Counted from the first letter of the stretch, positions 9,208 through 18,725 are shown. The stretch: 34,554 nt of DNA from an uncultured Aureispira sp. (GCA_905480485.1 CAJQQM010000208.1:1-34554); one strand, 5' to 3'. Numbers and translations are program-made. The notes: a model not told the origin generated them from the letters alone.

Positions 9208-10389
9208 ATGCACTCAAAAAAATACGGAATTGTCGGCTTGTTAGTAGGCTTCATTATCGGATGGTTTTTATCCTACATTGGCCTGCCATTGGTCACTGTA
9301 GATGATTCCTTTTGGATCGGTTGTTTGTTGGGGGGAACTGTATTGTTGGTGACTATGCTGGTTTTTTATCGTTTGGTATACTTGAACCGTCTGCAGCCAA
9401 GCAGTGCTACGAAGCAGCCAAATAACACCTCTTTTTTTATCAAACCACTTTGGCTTACTTTAATTATAGCTACAGTGGTTTTTCTAGGCGTGATTTTTTT
9501 ATCAAATAGTTGGTACATTAATTTAGTTGATAAGCGATTGAAGGATGAAAAGCGGTATGATATGCACGCTAATAAGTCTTTGAAAATGCATCAAAATAAC
9601 CAATTGTTGATGCTGCATTTTTGGATGAGAGAACTCCAGCAAGAAATGGCTGAACAGGATAGTTTGTCTGCAGCTAGTATTCATCAAATTGCAGCTTGGA
9701 CCCATGCGATACTGCCCTATAATTATTCTTGGTCCGACCCCAGTCTAAAAACAAGTCCCGAAAGAGGGCTTTTACTCCAGAAGTTATTAGCCTTAGATTT
9801 AGATAGCAATTCGATGGCAACTATTTTGGCCAAGGCTACCTTTGCATTTGCCGACCTAGAATCTTGTACATTTAAGCAACAATCATTGACGGGTATCGAT
9901 TTGAGAGCTGCCAATTTAGAAACGGCTGTTTTTGAGCAAGTTGATTTGTCAAAGGCGAATCTCGAAAAGGCAAATATTCGATTTGCTCGTTTTTCTGAGG
10001 TGCATTTTAACCAATCTAATTTAAATGGTGTTCAAGGCGAGGGTTTGCAATTTAATCAGGTAACAGCCCAAGATGGTCAATTTGAATGGGCGGATTTACC
10101 GTCGGCTTCTTTTTATCAATCTTATTTAAATGGAGGTAGCTTTTTGGGAGCTAATTTGCAGCAATCCCTGCTTCAACATTCTAGTTTAATAGGGATAAAT
10201 TTTAAGAGAAGTAATTTAAAGGAGATACAGCTTAAAAATATACAGATAGATAGTTTGATTGTTGGCAAGGATTGGCCACAACTTTGGGAAAAATGGGCTG
10301 TTCTATCGGATGTAAATATGCTTGAAAATCGGATTGTTCAAAACGATAGCAGTCGAAATGTATATCGATGGATACACTTAATTAATTGA
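9208..10389 (+). CDS. Membrane-anchored pentapeptide-repeat protein
   Basis: This 393-residue protein begins with two close hydrophobic segments (about residues 8-28 and 36-56) and a third near 78-100. A charged helical stretch follows (about 105-160), then a pentapeptide-repeat domain from about residue 205 to 350. There, A(D/N)LxxaxF-type units occur such as LRAANLETAVFEQVDLSKAN and later FLGANLQQSLLQ, giving a right-handed quadrilateral beta-helix. The role is unknown; comparable proteins in Bacteroidota are uncharacterised membrane proteins. Its last 8 bases overlap the convergent lipoprotein gene. The sequence is not GyrA-binding Qnr-like, because the membrane anchor and degenerate repeats differ. 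The call of architecture is firm, and no function is proposed. Confidence 0.85.
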   Translation: MHSKKYGIVGLLVGFIIGWFLSYIGLPLVTVDDSFWIGCLLGGTVLLVTMLVFYRLVYLNRLQPSSATKQPNNTSFFIKPLWLTLIIATVVFLGVIFLSNSWYINLVDKRLKDEKRYDMHANKSLKMHQNNQLLMLHFWMRELQQEMAEQDSLSAASIHQIAAWTHAILPYNYSWSDPSLKTSPERGLLLQKLLALDLDSNSMATILAKATFAFADLESCTFKQQSLTGIDLRAANLETAVFEQVDLSKANLEKANIRFARFSEVHFNQSNLNGVQGEGLQFNQVTAQDGQFEWADLPSASFYQSYLNGGSFLGANLQQSLLQHSSLIGINFKRSNLKEIQLKNIQIDSLIVGKDWPQLWEKWAVLSDVNMLENRIVQNDSSRNVYRWIHLIN

Positions 10390-11371
10390 TAATACCTTCA
10401 AGCAGTACCTTGTTGATTTTGGCGGTATACTTTAGAATTAAGGAATCATTCTTCCTAAAAGGGTTCATTTGTATGCCAAATGCATAGCAATAATGTTGCT
10501 GTATTTTATTAAGAAATTGGCACAACAAAGCCGGCGTCCAACGCGTCGTCGCATCAATGTTGAGTTCCTTTTTGAGACGCAAGCCAATCGATTGTCCCCA
10601 CTCATTATTAATCATGTCTACATAATTATCAACAGGTGTTTGTGCAGCCTCGCCTCCCTGTATTTTTGGGAATTTACCCGTGATTAATTGGGGGAGGTTA
10701 TTGCGTTCGTGCACATCGGCAATATAATCTGCAAATTCTTCCGAAAAACAGGCGGTGATGATTGCTTGCGCAGTTATGTGATTAAAGGTGTTTAAATAGC
10801 CTTTTTCACTGCTATCCTGAGGAGAAAGAAAACTGTTTTCCTGAGGAATAATGTGTCGGACTGAAGCAAGGGCAAGGTCGTAAAATGCAACATCGCCGTA
10901 GCCATATACATTGGCCCTGCGTCGACCAAGATTAAAAACTTTATATAAGTTGATTCTATTACGTGCAGCGTAGGGGTCTTTTAGCAATAAAAAAACACGG
11001 TCTAAAAATGTGCCGTTAGCGGCATCTGTAATATCCTTTTGGCGAAGCCCTTGGCTCAAAAGACTCCTAGCCTTCTGATGATGACTGCAATGTTGAAGGG
11101 TAACAAAAGACCGACGTGCACCGGCACTATCTGTCTTTTCATCTACATGGTGGTAGTCTATCTGAAGTACTTCTTTTAGGGCTTCAAGGCTGTTGAACCG
11201 AGAGGCCAATAATGCCCTGATTCCTTGTTGATGAAGGCGGTTGTTTGACGCTGCACAGTTACAGCTTTGAAGTCCTTGGTCATCAAAAGATGGTGTACAA
11301 GATGGTAATAATAAGCCGAAAAGGCAGATACAGAAGATACCCCTAATCGTTTTCGTTTGTAGATATGACAT
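10382..11371 (-). CDS. Putative lipoprotein of unknown function
   Basis: This 329-residue protein has a lipoprotein signal peptide (residues 1-25, lipobox LLPSC). I do not recognise the mature domain. It is mostly helical, contains several histidines (for example DYHHVDEKT and LQHCSHHQKA), and has no evident repeats or membrane segment. It is the last gene of the minus-strand run, 11 bases after the methyltransferase-like gene, so it is probably co-transcribed with the GT2 fusion. It may have an envelope role linked to polysaccharide synthesis, but that is only by context. Its 3' end overlaps the pentapeptide gene by 8 bases, tail to tail. Confidence 0.75.
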   Translation of the reverse strand: MSYLQTKTIRGIFCICLFGLLLPSCTPSFDDQGLQSCNCAASNNRLHQQGIRALLASRFNSLEALKEVLQIDYHHVDEKTDSAGARRSFVTLQHCSHHQKARSLLSQGLRQKDITDAANGTFLDRVFLLLKDPYAARNRINLYKVFNLGRRRANVYGYGDVAFYDLALASVRHIIPQENSFLSPQDSSEKGYLNTFNHITAQAIITACFSEEFADYIADVHERNNLPQLITGKFPKIQGGEAAQTPVDNYVDMINNEWGQSIGLRLKKELNIDATTRWTPALLCQFLNKIQQHYCYAFGIQMNPFRKNDSLILKYTAKINKVLLEGIIN

Positions 11372-11382
11372 TAATTTAATCC

Positions 11383-12264
11383 TTAGCTTTTTTTGCCAAA
11401 TAATTTGTCTTTAATTTTGTAGAGTGCCTTCCAAAGATATATATTGCTTTTTACCAAGACATAAAACCCAAAGGCAAAAGGACGAAGAATATTAAAGAAG
11501 ATACTTTTACGCAGGGATATTTCCGGGACAGAATAATTAAATAAACCAAAGTATACTACTGTTTTGTATTCTAGGATTATCTTATTTTTTTTGGAAAATT
11601 GTTGAAAGACTTTTTGCAGGGAGTCTTTGTGTTGCGGGGTCCAATTTATCGCGTTTTTACTAAAAATAACCTGTGTATAGCTCAACAATTCTTCCAGTGA
11701 AAACGACTTTTGATGTTGAAAAAACTGTTGCTTAAAGCCATTGCTATAAAACTCTTTCAATTCGGACGTGGATAGGTTATTAGCCTCCGTTTCGGGTATT
11801 AAAACATCCTCTATCCATCGAGCGTAAGCTCTTGAAAAATTTTCTGAGCGATTTAGATATTCGTGCTTGGTAATTAATACATAGCTGTTTAGCCGCAAAA
11901 TACGTTCAAATTCTTGCTTTAATTTTTGATTGTCAAAAGATCTGAAAGTTTCGTCAATAAAAATACAGTCTATAGAATCGTCTTCAATCGGTGTATTGCT
12001 TGGTGACGTATGAATGCTTATAAAATTGGGGCGTTGACGGTATTTATTTTGGAGAAATTGGGCATAAGATGCATCGGGACTCAAGGAACACAATAAATGA
12101 ACCTGCTGAAACAACAAATGACTTATTTGTGCATTTTGTGTATGAATATCGAGCACTACATATTTTTTACCTAACTTCAAATCCGCTTTAAGGAACGCTA
12201 AAAATTCCTTAGAGTAGGGTAAAGCTACTTCTTGTAAGTTGTTATGAGATTGCTCTTGATTCAT
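11383..12264 (-). CDS. Degenerate class I methyltransferase-like protein
   Basis: This 293-residue protein keeps the outline of a Rossmann-fold SAM methyltransferase. There is a strand at residues 35-40 (YVVLDI), an acidic SIDCIFIDETF segment near 106-116, and ERILRLNSYVLITK as the strand-5 region. Motif I, normally LDxGxGxG, reads LDIHTQNAQ here and lacks all glycines, so SAM binding is doubtful. The C-terminal 60 residues contain a hydrophobic segment and a basic tail, suggesting membrane contact. Its ATG overlaps the TGA of the GT2 fusion gene in an ATGA arrangement, which strongly suggests coupled translation and a shared role. It may be a non-catalytic partner. A still-active enzyme with an unusual cofactor pocket cannot be excluded. 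Confidence 0.6.
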   Translation of the reverse strand: MNQEQSHNNLQEVALPYSKEFLAFLKADLKLGKKYVVLDIHTQNAQISHLLFQQVHLLCSLSPDASYAQFLQNKYRQRPNFISIHTSPSNTPIEDDSIDCIFIDETFRSFDNQKLKQEFERILRLNSYVLITKHEYLNRSENFSRAYARWIEDVLIPETEANNLSTSELKEFYSNGFKQQFFQHQKSFSLEELLSYTQVIFSKNAINWTPQHKDSLQKVFQQFSKKNKIILEYKTVVYFGLFNYSVPEISLRKSIFFNILRPFAFGFYVLVKSNIYLWKALYKIKDKLFGKKS

Positions 12265-14270
12265 TGACTTGATTCAGGGGTTTTGTATTTGCTGTGATAA
12301 TTGGGTAAAGCTTGCCTGCCAAGTATTTTCCATGATTTTAATATAATATCTATGTCGGTACCACCTTCATAATCTTTGGCATAAAACAAATTGATACGAT
12401 GTATCGTTTCTGCCTGTGTTGGTTTTATTTTTAGAGGATCGATTGCTGTAAGAATTGCTTTTTGCAATTTGGGAAGATTGTCGTTTAAATTAGAGGGAGA
12501 GTAACCCACCCAAGTACATTTTCCTACAAGCACTTTAAAAATATTCAAAAACAAAGCCATTTTGTTGTTGCCAAAAATTAACAAAAAAGGTGATAGAATC
12601 AAAATTAAAAAACTGAAAAATATATCAATGATCCGTTTATTTCTTCTTTTGATAGAATTAGTAATATTAAAACTGATATCGATAGCATAAAGTTCACCGG
12701 TAGCGTTTTTTGAATTTGAACCAATAATATAGCTACTGTCATTCGGAACAATTTTGTAATTGATTTCAGCGCCCAGACGCGTCATCCAATAAATTATCTG
12801 TTCAAAACTAATATCTTTTTCGCAAAAAATAATTTCGCTTGCTTTGTAGGCATTTGCAATACCTTCTAAATCGCCTAGCTGCCCGAGTTGATCACTTAAG
12901 TTACTATGTAAATCAGGACTTATCGTACCGATATAATTAAAGCTAAGGTGTGCTTGATGCAACAAACCTAGGACCCGTTTGCTTTCGGATTTGCATCCTG
13001 CAATGATAATGTTGCGTTGTTGAGTTTTACTCCACGAAATGGTATTATTACGCAGTAAACTAATCAAACTTCTGGTAAAATAAGTGATTATAAACGCCCA
13101 AATCATGCTCAATAATATCAGCATACGTGAGGAACGCAAGCTTGGTGGAAAAAAGGCATAAATAGATGTGATGCACAAAGTGCCCACTAGGATTCCAGAG
13201 AAAACATGTTTAGAACGAGCATTTTTGTCATAGCCTCCTCTCAGAAAAATGGCTATTATCCACATCGCAATATAAAAGGGGAAATTAAAATATATTAAGG
13301 TAGGGTTGTTGTCGTAGTAATTAGGATCATCAAAGCGAATGGTTTCCCAACTGTCTTTTATAAGTAGCATTCCGCCATACATCAAGACAGCATCTATGAA
13401 AAACAAAAAAATGCGTTTAGTAAAACTAGAAAACAGGCTTAATGCCGCACGAAAATAAATGGCAAATTGTAGCATTAGGATAAAAAGACTTGCTTTAGAT
13501 CCTTTGAAATGTTTTTTTGCAAAAATAATCATAGCTTCATAAAAAGTCCTAACGTAGTTGAGGGTCCCTTTTTTGGTGCTTTCTCCTTTGTAGTGTATGA
13601 TGGTTGTTTCGGCAAAATAAAAATTAGTAAACCCTGCTTTTTTAATTCGGTAAGATAAGTCAATGTCTTCTCCATACATAAAAAAGGCTTCATCCCAATA
13701 ACCAGTTATTTCCAAAACACTACGCGGGACGAGCATAAATGCTCCCGAAAGAACGTCGATTTCATGATTTTTGTCTTTGTCTAAATACCCAAGATGGTAT
13801 TGGTTAAAAGTCTTTGATTTAGGAAGTAATCTTGACATTCCGAATGTCTTGTAAAAAGCTACAGCAGGAGAGGGGAACCCTCGTTTAGATTCCGGCAAAA
13901 AATTCCCAGTCCCGTCAATCATCTTGACGCCAATAGCTCCCAAATTAGATTGTTTGTCAGCAAAGCCAATTATTTTATCAAAGGTATCTTCCCGGATAAC
14001 CGTATCAGGGTTTAAAAACAAGAGGTATTCTCCTGTAGCACGGTCGATTCCCTGATTGTTGGCGGTGGCAAAACCAGTGTTTTTATTGTTGGCAATCAAT
14101 AGAACTTCAGGAAATTTTTGATGCAGCATCGCTACGGTATCGTCTTGGGAATTATTGTCTACGACTATAATCTCTGTGGGAACATTAATAGCAGCCTTAC
14201 GAACAGACAATAGCGTTTGTTCTAAAAAATAAGGGACTTTGTAGCTGACTATAATGACCGATAGCTTCAT
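12261..14270 (-). CDS. GT2 glycosyltransferase fused to a degenerate phosphoglycosyl-transferase-like membrane module
   Basis: This 669-residue protein starts with a rhamnosyltransferase-type GT2 domain (1-about 240). It has VVDNNSQDD (36-44), NPDT (87-90) and the FMYGEDIDLSYR motif (197-208) of the acceptor site. Four or five membrane segments follow between about 260 and 405. A Rossmann-like domain (about 418-525) then resembles the CoA-binding-like domain before WbaP/WcaJ-type transferases. KRRNKRIIDIFFSF (541-554) and VGKCTWVGY (582-590) match the start and end of a polyprenyl-phosphate sugar transferase core. The 80 or so residues between these landmarks that would hold its catalytic Asp-Glu pair are missing, so that part should be inactive. 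The protein likely adds sugars to a lipid-linked glycan at the inner membrane. Confidence 0.8.
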   Translation of the reverse strand: MKLSVIIVSYKVPYFLEQTLLSVRKAAINVPTEIIVVDNNSQDDTVAMLHQKFPEVLLIANNKNTGFATANNQGIDRATGEYLLFLNPDTVIREDTFDKIIGFADKQSNLGAIGVKMIDGTGNFLPESKRGFPSPAVAFYKTFGMSRLLPKSKTFNQYHLGYLDKDKNHEIDVLSGAFMLVPRSVLEITGYWDEAFFMYGEDIDLSYRIKKAGFTNFYFAETTIIHYKGESTKKGTLNYVRTFYEAMIIFAKKHFKGSKASLFILMLQFAIYFRAALSLFSSFTKRIFLFFIDAVLMYGGMLLIKDSWETIRFDDPNYYDNNPTLIYFNFPFYIAMWIIAIFLRGGYDKNARSKHVFSGILVGTLCITSIYAFFPPSLRSSRMLILLSMIWAFIITYFTRSLISLLRNNTISWSKTQQRNIIIAGCKSESKRVLGLLHQAHLSFNYIGTISPDLHSNLSDQLGQLGDLEGIANAYKASEIIFCEKDISFEQIIYWMTRLGAEINYKIVPNDSSYIIGSNSKNATGELYAIDISFNITNSIKRRNKRIIDIFFSFLILILSPFLLIFGNNKMALFLNIFKVLVGKCTWVGYSPSNLNDNLPKLQKAILTAIDPLKIKPTQAETIHRINLFYAKDYEGGTDIDIILKSWKILGRQALPNYHSKYKTPESSQ

Positions 14271-14341
14271 GATGCGGGTCGAATGTATCGAAATTAGTGA
14301 TTGGTAGATCTAAAGATTCAAATTTAAGAAAGATAACTGGT

Positions 14342-14788
14342 CTAATTCAATTTGAAGTTTTGTTTTAGTAATGAAAGGTAACAGTTCTCTTTTTCTGTCA
14401 TTAATGCTTTGTCATCTGTAGTTTTGTCTTTGTAGCCCATCAAATGCAACAAACCATGCACCATTACACGATGTAGTTCGTTTTGTTCGGCAACTGCATA
14501 TTGAGTGGCATTTTCACGAATACGGTCAACGCTGATAAAAACATCACCATCTACACTGTTGTCGGCATATTGAAACGTGATAACGTCTGTATAGTTGTCG
14601 TGATTTAAATGTTCTACATTGATTTGGTGTAGGTAATCGTCGTCACAAAAAATATACGTTAGAGCGGATAAAATATGCTTTTCTAGTTCTATAACAGACT
14701 TTAGCCAAGATGCTATAGAATTAGCATTTGGCAATACAAAAGAGATACCCTCGGATTCAAAGGCAATGTTGTATTCGTTCATAAGCAA
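14342..14788 (-). CDS. ybeY: Endoribonuclease YbeY (16S rRNA maturation)
   Basis: This 148-residue protein is YbeY, a single-strand-specific metal-dependent RNase needed for 16S rRNA 3'-end maturation and ribosome quality control. The signature is HGLLHLMGYKDK (residues 111-122), with His111 and His115 as zinc ligands. The third position, His in Escherichia coli (GYDH), is Asp121 here. I recall GYKDK as usual in Bacteroidota, so this need not be a defect. The TDVITFQ segment (about 67-73) is the other family landmark. It sits between the RsbW-like ATPase (32 bases upstream) and the GT2 fusion (71 bases downstream) and is probably in one transcript with the former. Length is normal for the family. 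Confidence 0.92.
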   Translation of the reverse strand: MLMNEYNIAFESEGISFVLPNANSIASWLKSVIELEKHILSALTYIFCDDDYLHQINVEHLNHDNYTDVITFQYADNSVDGDVFISVDRIRENATQYAVAEQNELHRVMVHGLLHLMGYKDKTTDDKALMTEKENCYLSLLKQNFKLN

Positions 14789-14820
14789 TAGGCCTTATTA
14801 ATAGCCTTTCGTTAGCAGAT

Positions 14821-15228
14821 TTATTGTAGTGAAAATTCGATAGTAACTAATCGCCCATTATCGCCAAAGGTGACAGCATCGGAAAGTTGTCGCATCAAGA
14901 AAACACCACGGCCACCAGGCGTTAAGATGTTTTCGGGTGAGGTAGGGTCTGGCAAACTATCTGGATCAAATCCAGTGCCTTCGTCCTGCACTGTAAATAA
15001 TATCTTCTTGGGAGAACAATCGGTGGATACAATGACTTTCTTTTCTACCTTAGCACTATTGCCATGAATGATAGCATTGCTGACAGCTTCTGTCAGTGTA
15101 ATAAGCATGTTTCCGTATAATTCTTGATTGATTTCGTATTTTTTGACAACTTGAGAGACGTATGGTTCTACTTCTGCTATATTTTTGGGGTGGGAATAGA
15201 GTGTAAGGTTGAGTGCAATCTGTGTCAT
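14821..15228 (-). CDS. RsbW-like HATPase (anti-sigma/serine kinase family)
   Basis: This 135-residue protein is a stand-alone GHKL ATPase domain of the RsbW/SpoIIAB type. The N box is in LTEAVSNAIIHGN (residues 45-57, Glu47 and Asn51). The G1 box is DEGTGF (82-87), and the G2 box, GGRG, lies at 105-108. Such proteins phosphorylate anti-anti-sigma factors or act as switch proteins in partner-switching modules. No STAS partner or sigma factor lies in the window. It is placed between the DUF4175 gene (116 bases upstream) and ybeY, an arrangement I recall as common in Bacteroidota. The family call is firm, while the partner is unknown. Confidence 0.88.
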   Translation of the reverse strand: MTQIALNLTLYSHPKNIAEVEPYVSQVVKKYEINQELYGNMLITLTEAVSNAIIHGNSAKVEKKVIVSTDCSPKKILFTVQDEGTGFDPDSLPDPTSPENILTPGGRGVFLMRQLSDAVTFGDNGRLVTIEFSLQ

Positions 15229-15344
15229 TAGAAAATGTTGATTTGTGGTTTAAAATTGTAAAGCACCAATGAATACCAAAAAAAGAACAAATTAAACTTT
15301 TTTACATAAATAAATTATTTTGAAAAGCTAATTTCAAAATAAAC

Positions 15345-18300
15345 TTAGTTTAATGCTCTAAAGTAAGATTCTACGAGATTTTTGTAATAAGGTTTCAAGG
15401 ATGGTGAAACAGTTTTAAACATTTCTACCTGACTGCGTCTTTTTTTGAGATATTCTTCCAAAGAAGGAGGCATTTTAGGGATATAATCGTCTGGTTTTTC
15501 CGCTTCCCTTTTTTCGTCAAGCTCACGTTCTCTTTCTGCATTTTCTGCTTGTAAAAGGCGTGTCATGATATCTTTTTGACGTTTGTTTAGGTCGTTAGGT
15601 AGGCGCTTGTTTACCAAATCAGTTTCGATTTTATCCATTTTGTCCATCAAATCCTGAATTTCTTTTCCGCCGCCTTTCCCTTTTTCTTTTTTCTTGTTTT
15701 TTGCATCTTGCAATGCTTTTCTGATTGCTGCTTGTTTGGCAGCCATCTGAGCAAATTGCTTACTGCCTGGCATTTTGCCTTGTTTCATTTGCTCTTTCAT
15801 TTGTTGCAGCTGCTTATTGAGCTGTTCTTGCATTTTGCGAAGACCACCCATGCCAGGTTTTTTGCCATCTTTCCCCATACCCTTGCCATTGCCGGGGCGA
15901 TTTCCTCCTGGTTTTTCACACATTTGTTGGCCAGGCATTTGTTGTGCCATTTGTTGTTGCATCTGATCCATCGCTTCATTGAGCATCAAGGCCAAATCAT
16001 TGACGCCCGTCATCGTATACTGCTGTTGGACAACTGCGGTTCTTTTTTGGCGTTCTTCAAGTGTTTTCACACTGTTTTTGAGTGTTTTTTTAACCTCAGT
16101 AACTTTTTCGGAAACAAACGATTCGATTTGATAAACGCGCTTACTAAGGGCGTGTAGACTATCCTCAATATGCCTAAAATCATCTTTTAGTTTATCTTGG
16201 TTTTGCACCAAGCCAACATAGGAGGGGGTGTTCGTAATCGTATTGTTAACATCCTCTATCAATTGTTCTTGCTCGAAAGACATATCAACCAAGTTTTCGA
16301 GTAGTTGACGCATACTTTTTACATCTTCTTTCATTTGCTCCATCTGATTCATCTGCATCATATCTTGCATAGATTTAGACATCTCCTTCATTTTCTCGGC
16401 TGCATTCTTTTGCGATTTAGAAGCTTTCTTGTTTTTTTGTTGTTGCAACTGTTCGCTACTGTTTTCTAAGCTCTCTTTTGCATCCTGCTGTTGTTGTTCC
16501 AACGCTTCATTTTCCATGTTCATAGGAGACTCTAATTCTTCATTTTTCTTTTTAGCCTCTGCTACTTTCTCCATTATTTTATCAAACTTTTCATTGATTT
16601 TTTCTTGTTCTTTTTCAAGTTTTTCTTGTTCTTGAGCTTGCTCTTCACCTTTCTGTTTGTCGTTTTCTTTTGTTTTTTTGCTGAGTTCTTCTTGCTCTTT
16701 AGCCAAAGAATCTAACTCGTTTACGGCATCTTCCATTTGCTTTTCTACCTCCATTTTTTTGAATAATTCTAGCATACGGTCGAGTTCCTTTTCCATTTCG
16801 TCTTCACTCATTTGAATTTCATCAAGTTGTTCTTTGAGCTTCTCTTGATCCATTTCATTGAGCATCTCCTCCATTTCTTTGAATAGTTCTTTCATCTCAT
16901 CATTCATCAATTCATCGAAGAGTTTTTGTAGCATTTCTTGCTTTTTGGCTACTTCTTCGTTGACTTGTTGATATTCTTCTTGCTTCTCGATATTTTCGTT
17001 AAAATTATTTTTGGCCTTCTCTATGTCTTCCTGAATAGCTTCTCTTTCTTTAATTAGCTTTTCAAGTTCTCTTCTATCCTGCCAATTCATCTCTTTTTTC
17101 TGCAAGATTCTATTTTGAACGTTTTTAACATCTTCGCCCAATTTTTTCATCTTCTTGATGGCGTCTTCCAAGTTGGTTTTTATTTCAGAATTATTGGTAG
17201 ACTCTTGTTTTTTTAGTTCTTCTACTGTAGGCATCTTAAAGTACATCAATGGAGTTTGAGCCGACTTACTACCGTTTACAGCATCATTATCATAGACCTT
17301 AAAATAATAACTCAGTTTATCCCCAGCTTGTAAGTCAAGCATTTTTACATCTAGAATATAATCGTAGGTGGTCTGTTTGCCTTTGTTGATAGCCATAGCA
17401 ATGCTTTCTTCCTTTAGCTGCTGCGCCTCTCGTTCGATACTGTAATAAAAGTCTAATTTTTTGATGCCGTAATCATCAGAGGCTTCACCAACGAAGTAAA
17501 CGATTTTATCGTTCGTGCTGTCTGAGGATGATTTTACATCAATAGAGGGGTAAAGGTCCGGTATTAAGGTCATTGAATAGACTACAGAATCTCCTTCGGG
17601 GAGTTCTTGGTTGCTGAGGTAAATTTTGTAGTTTCCTTCCTTTAGTATTTTTTTGCGAAGATTAAAGTTTTGTTTACCCACCTGTGTAGTTGTGGTGGCT
17701 TTGGTTTCTCCAGGGAATAAAATTGAAAGTTGATGGGTATTGATTGAATTAAATAGCCAGTTAATGTCGGTTCCAACCGGCACCACTAAATCGCCAATCC
17801 CTTTGATAATTTCGTTGCGACGACCTGTATAAGATGGGTAATCTAATTCAATTTCAAAGTCGCTAATTTGCGGTTTTTCAAGCACGTCAATTTCGAAGTA
17901 TTTAGAACGTAATCCGTTGGCATATAAATTAAATCGAGTATCCTTACGTAACTCCACAAAGGTGTAAGAAAACTGATTAGGAGATTTTTTATCCAGTTTG
18001 TATTTGTAATTATCAAATTCTACAAAGACTTCATCAGGAAGTGCCTCGCCCTCAATCTTAACATCTAGTTTGAAATTGGTGTACTGCACCACTTGCATTT
18101 TTTCTTTTTCGACCTTAAAACTAAACAAGGCGTCTCGTTCAAAGTCTTTGTTGTTGTTGATGATTCTCCCGGCACTTTCTTCGATGATATTGGATGAAAA
18201 AAGAAGGAAAAATAAAAGCAGCAGAGGTGGTAAGGCGTAACGAAGGTGCTTTTTATTTTCTTTAAGATTGATAGCAGATGCAAAGGGGACAGGGTTTAAT

Positions 18301-18725
18301 TTTTGAATCTTTTGATTGATACTTGCTTCGAGTAGGGCTGTTTCTGATACAGAAGACTGTTCTTTTAGCTGTATAACATTCAATAGCTTGTCTTGAACGT
18401 TTTGAAAGTGGGCTCCGATTATTTGAGCAGCTTGTTTGTGAGAAATAACTTTACCTAAACTAAAGTATTGTAGTAGTGGTTTGAAGACTAGACTACCCAA
18501 GGTGAATGTACTAAGTGTTAAAAAAGCATAATATAGTCCTTTTCTTAAGGACATAGAGGAGTACGTAGCATTAAAATAATAATACTCTAGTAAAGCAAAT
18601 GCGATAAATGAGATTAGCAACAAGCCAATGCTTATCAAGCTACCTTTTATTAGTTTGTTGATATAGTATTTACGTATAAACTGGTCTAATTTCTGTATGA
18701 GGTGTTGATAGTTATTCTGCTGCAT
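15345..18725 (-). CDS. DUF4175-type membrane-anchored coiled-coil protein
   Basis: This 1126-residue protein has three hydrophobic segments near its N terminus (about 23-49, 63-88 and 160-181). A beta-rich middle part follows (about 200-510) that resembles tandem Ig-like domains. From about 520 onward a very long Glu/Lys/Gln/Met-rich coiled coil runs to near residue 900. A Met/Gln/Gly-rich low-complexity stretch and a basic helical C terminus come last. This matches the large DUF4175 proteins of Bacteroidota, whose function is not established. The architecture suggests an inner-membrane anchor with a long periplasmic or cytoplasmic rod. It starts an apparent run with the RsbW-like gene and ybeY. 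The skewed composition makes antisense reading frames long, and those were discarded. Confidence 0.85.
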   Translation of the reverse strand: MQQNNYQHLIQKLDQFIRKYYINKLIKGSLISIGLLLISFIAFALLEYYYFNATYSSMSLRKGLYYAFLTLSTFTLGSLVFKPLLQYFSLGKVISHKQAAQIIGAHFQNVQDKLLNVIQLKEQSSVSETALLEASINQKIQKLNPVPFASAINLKENKKHLRYALPPLLLLFFLLFSSNIIEESAGRIINNNKDFERDALFSFKVEKEKMQVVQYTNFKLDVKIEGEALPDEVFVEFDNYKYKLDKKSPNQFSYTFVELRKDTRFNLYANGLRSKYFEIDVLEKPQISDFEIELDYPSYTGRRNEIIKGIGDLVVPVGTDINWLFNSINTHQLSILFPGETKATTTTQVGKQNFNLRKKILKEGNYKIYLSNQELPEGDSVVYSMTLIPDLYPSIDVKSSSDSTNDKIVYFVGEASDDYGIKKLDFYYSIEREAQQLKEESIAMAINKGKQTTYDYILDVKMLDLQAGDKLSYYFKVYDNDAVNGSKSAQTPLMYFKMPTVEELKKQESTNNSEIKTNLEDAIKKMKKLGEDVKNVQNRILQKKEMNWQDRRELEKLIKEREAIQEDIEKAKNNFNENIEKQEEYQQVNEEVAKKQEMLQKLFDELMNDEMKELFKEMEEMLNEMDQEKLKEQLDEIQMSEDEMEKELDRMLELFKKMEVEKQMEDAVNELDSLAKEQEELSKKTKENDKQKGEEQAQEQEKLEKEQEKINEKFDKIMEKVAEAKKKNEELESPMNMENEALEQQQQDAKESLENSSEQLQQQKNKKASKSQKNAAEKMKEMSKSMQDMMQMNQMEQMKEDVKSMRQLLENLVDMSFEQEQLIEDVNNTITNTPSYVGLVQNQDKLKDDFRHIEDSLHALSKRVYQIESFVSEKVTEVKKTLKNSVKTLEERQKRTAVVQQQYTMTGVNDLALMLNEAMDQMQQQMAQQMPGQQMCEKPGGNRPGNGKGMGKDGKKPGMGGLRKMQEQLNKQLQQMKEQMKQGKMPGSKQFAQMAAKQAAIRKALQDAKNKKKEKGKGGGKEIQDLMDKMDKIETDLVNKRLPNDLNKRQKDIMTRLLQAENAERERELDEKREAEKPDDYIPKMPPSLEEYLKKRRSQVEMFKTVSPSLKPYYKNLVESYFRALN

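Noticed and set aside
14342-14788. Loss of the third zinc ligand in YbeY as a sign of inactivity
   Set aside because: Asp at this place (GYKD) is, as I recall, the usual Bacteroidota form, so it is treated as a lineage variant.
15708-16635. Several long antisense frames within the DUF4175 gene
   Set aside because: They are produced by the Glu/Lys/Gln-rich composition of the real coding strand and contain only Phe/Leu/Cys/Ser-rich low-complexity peptides.
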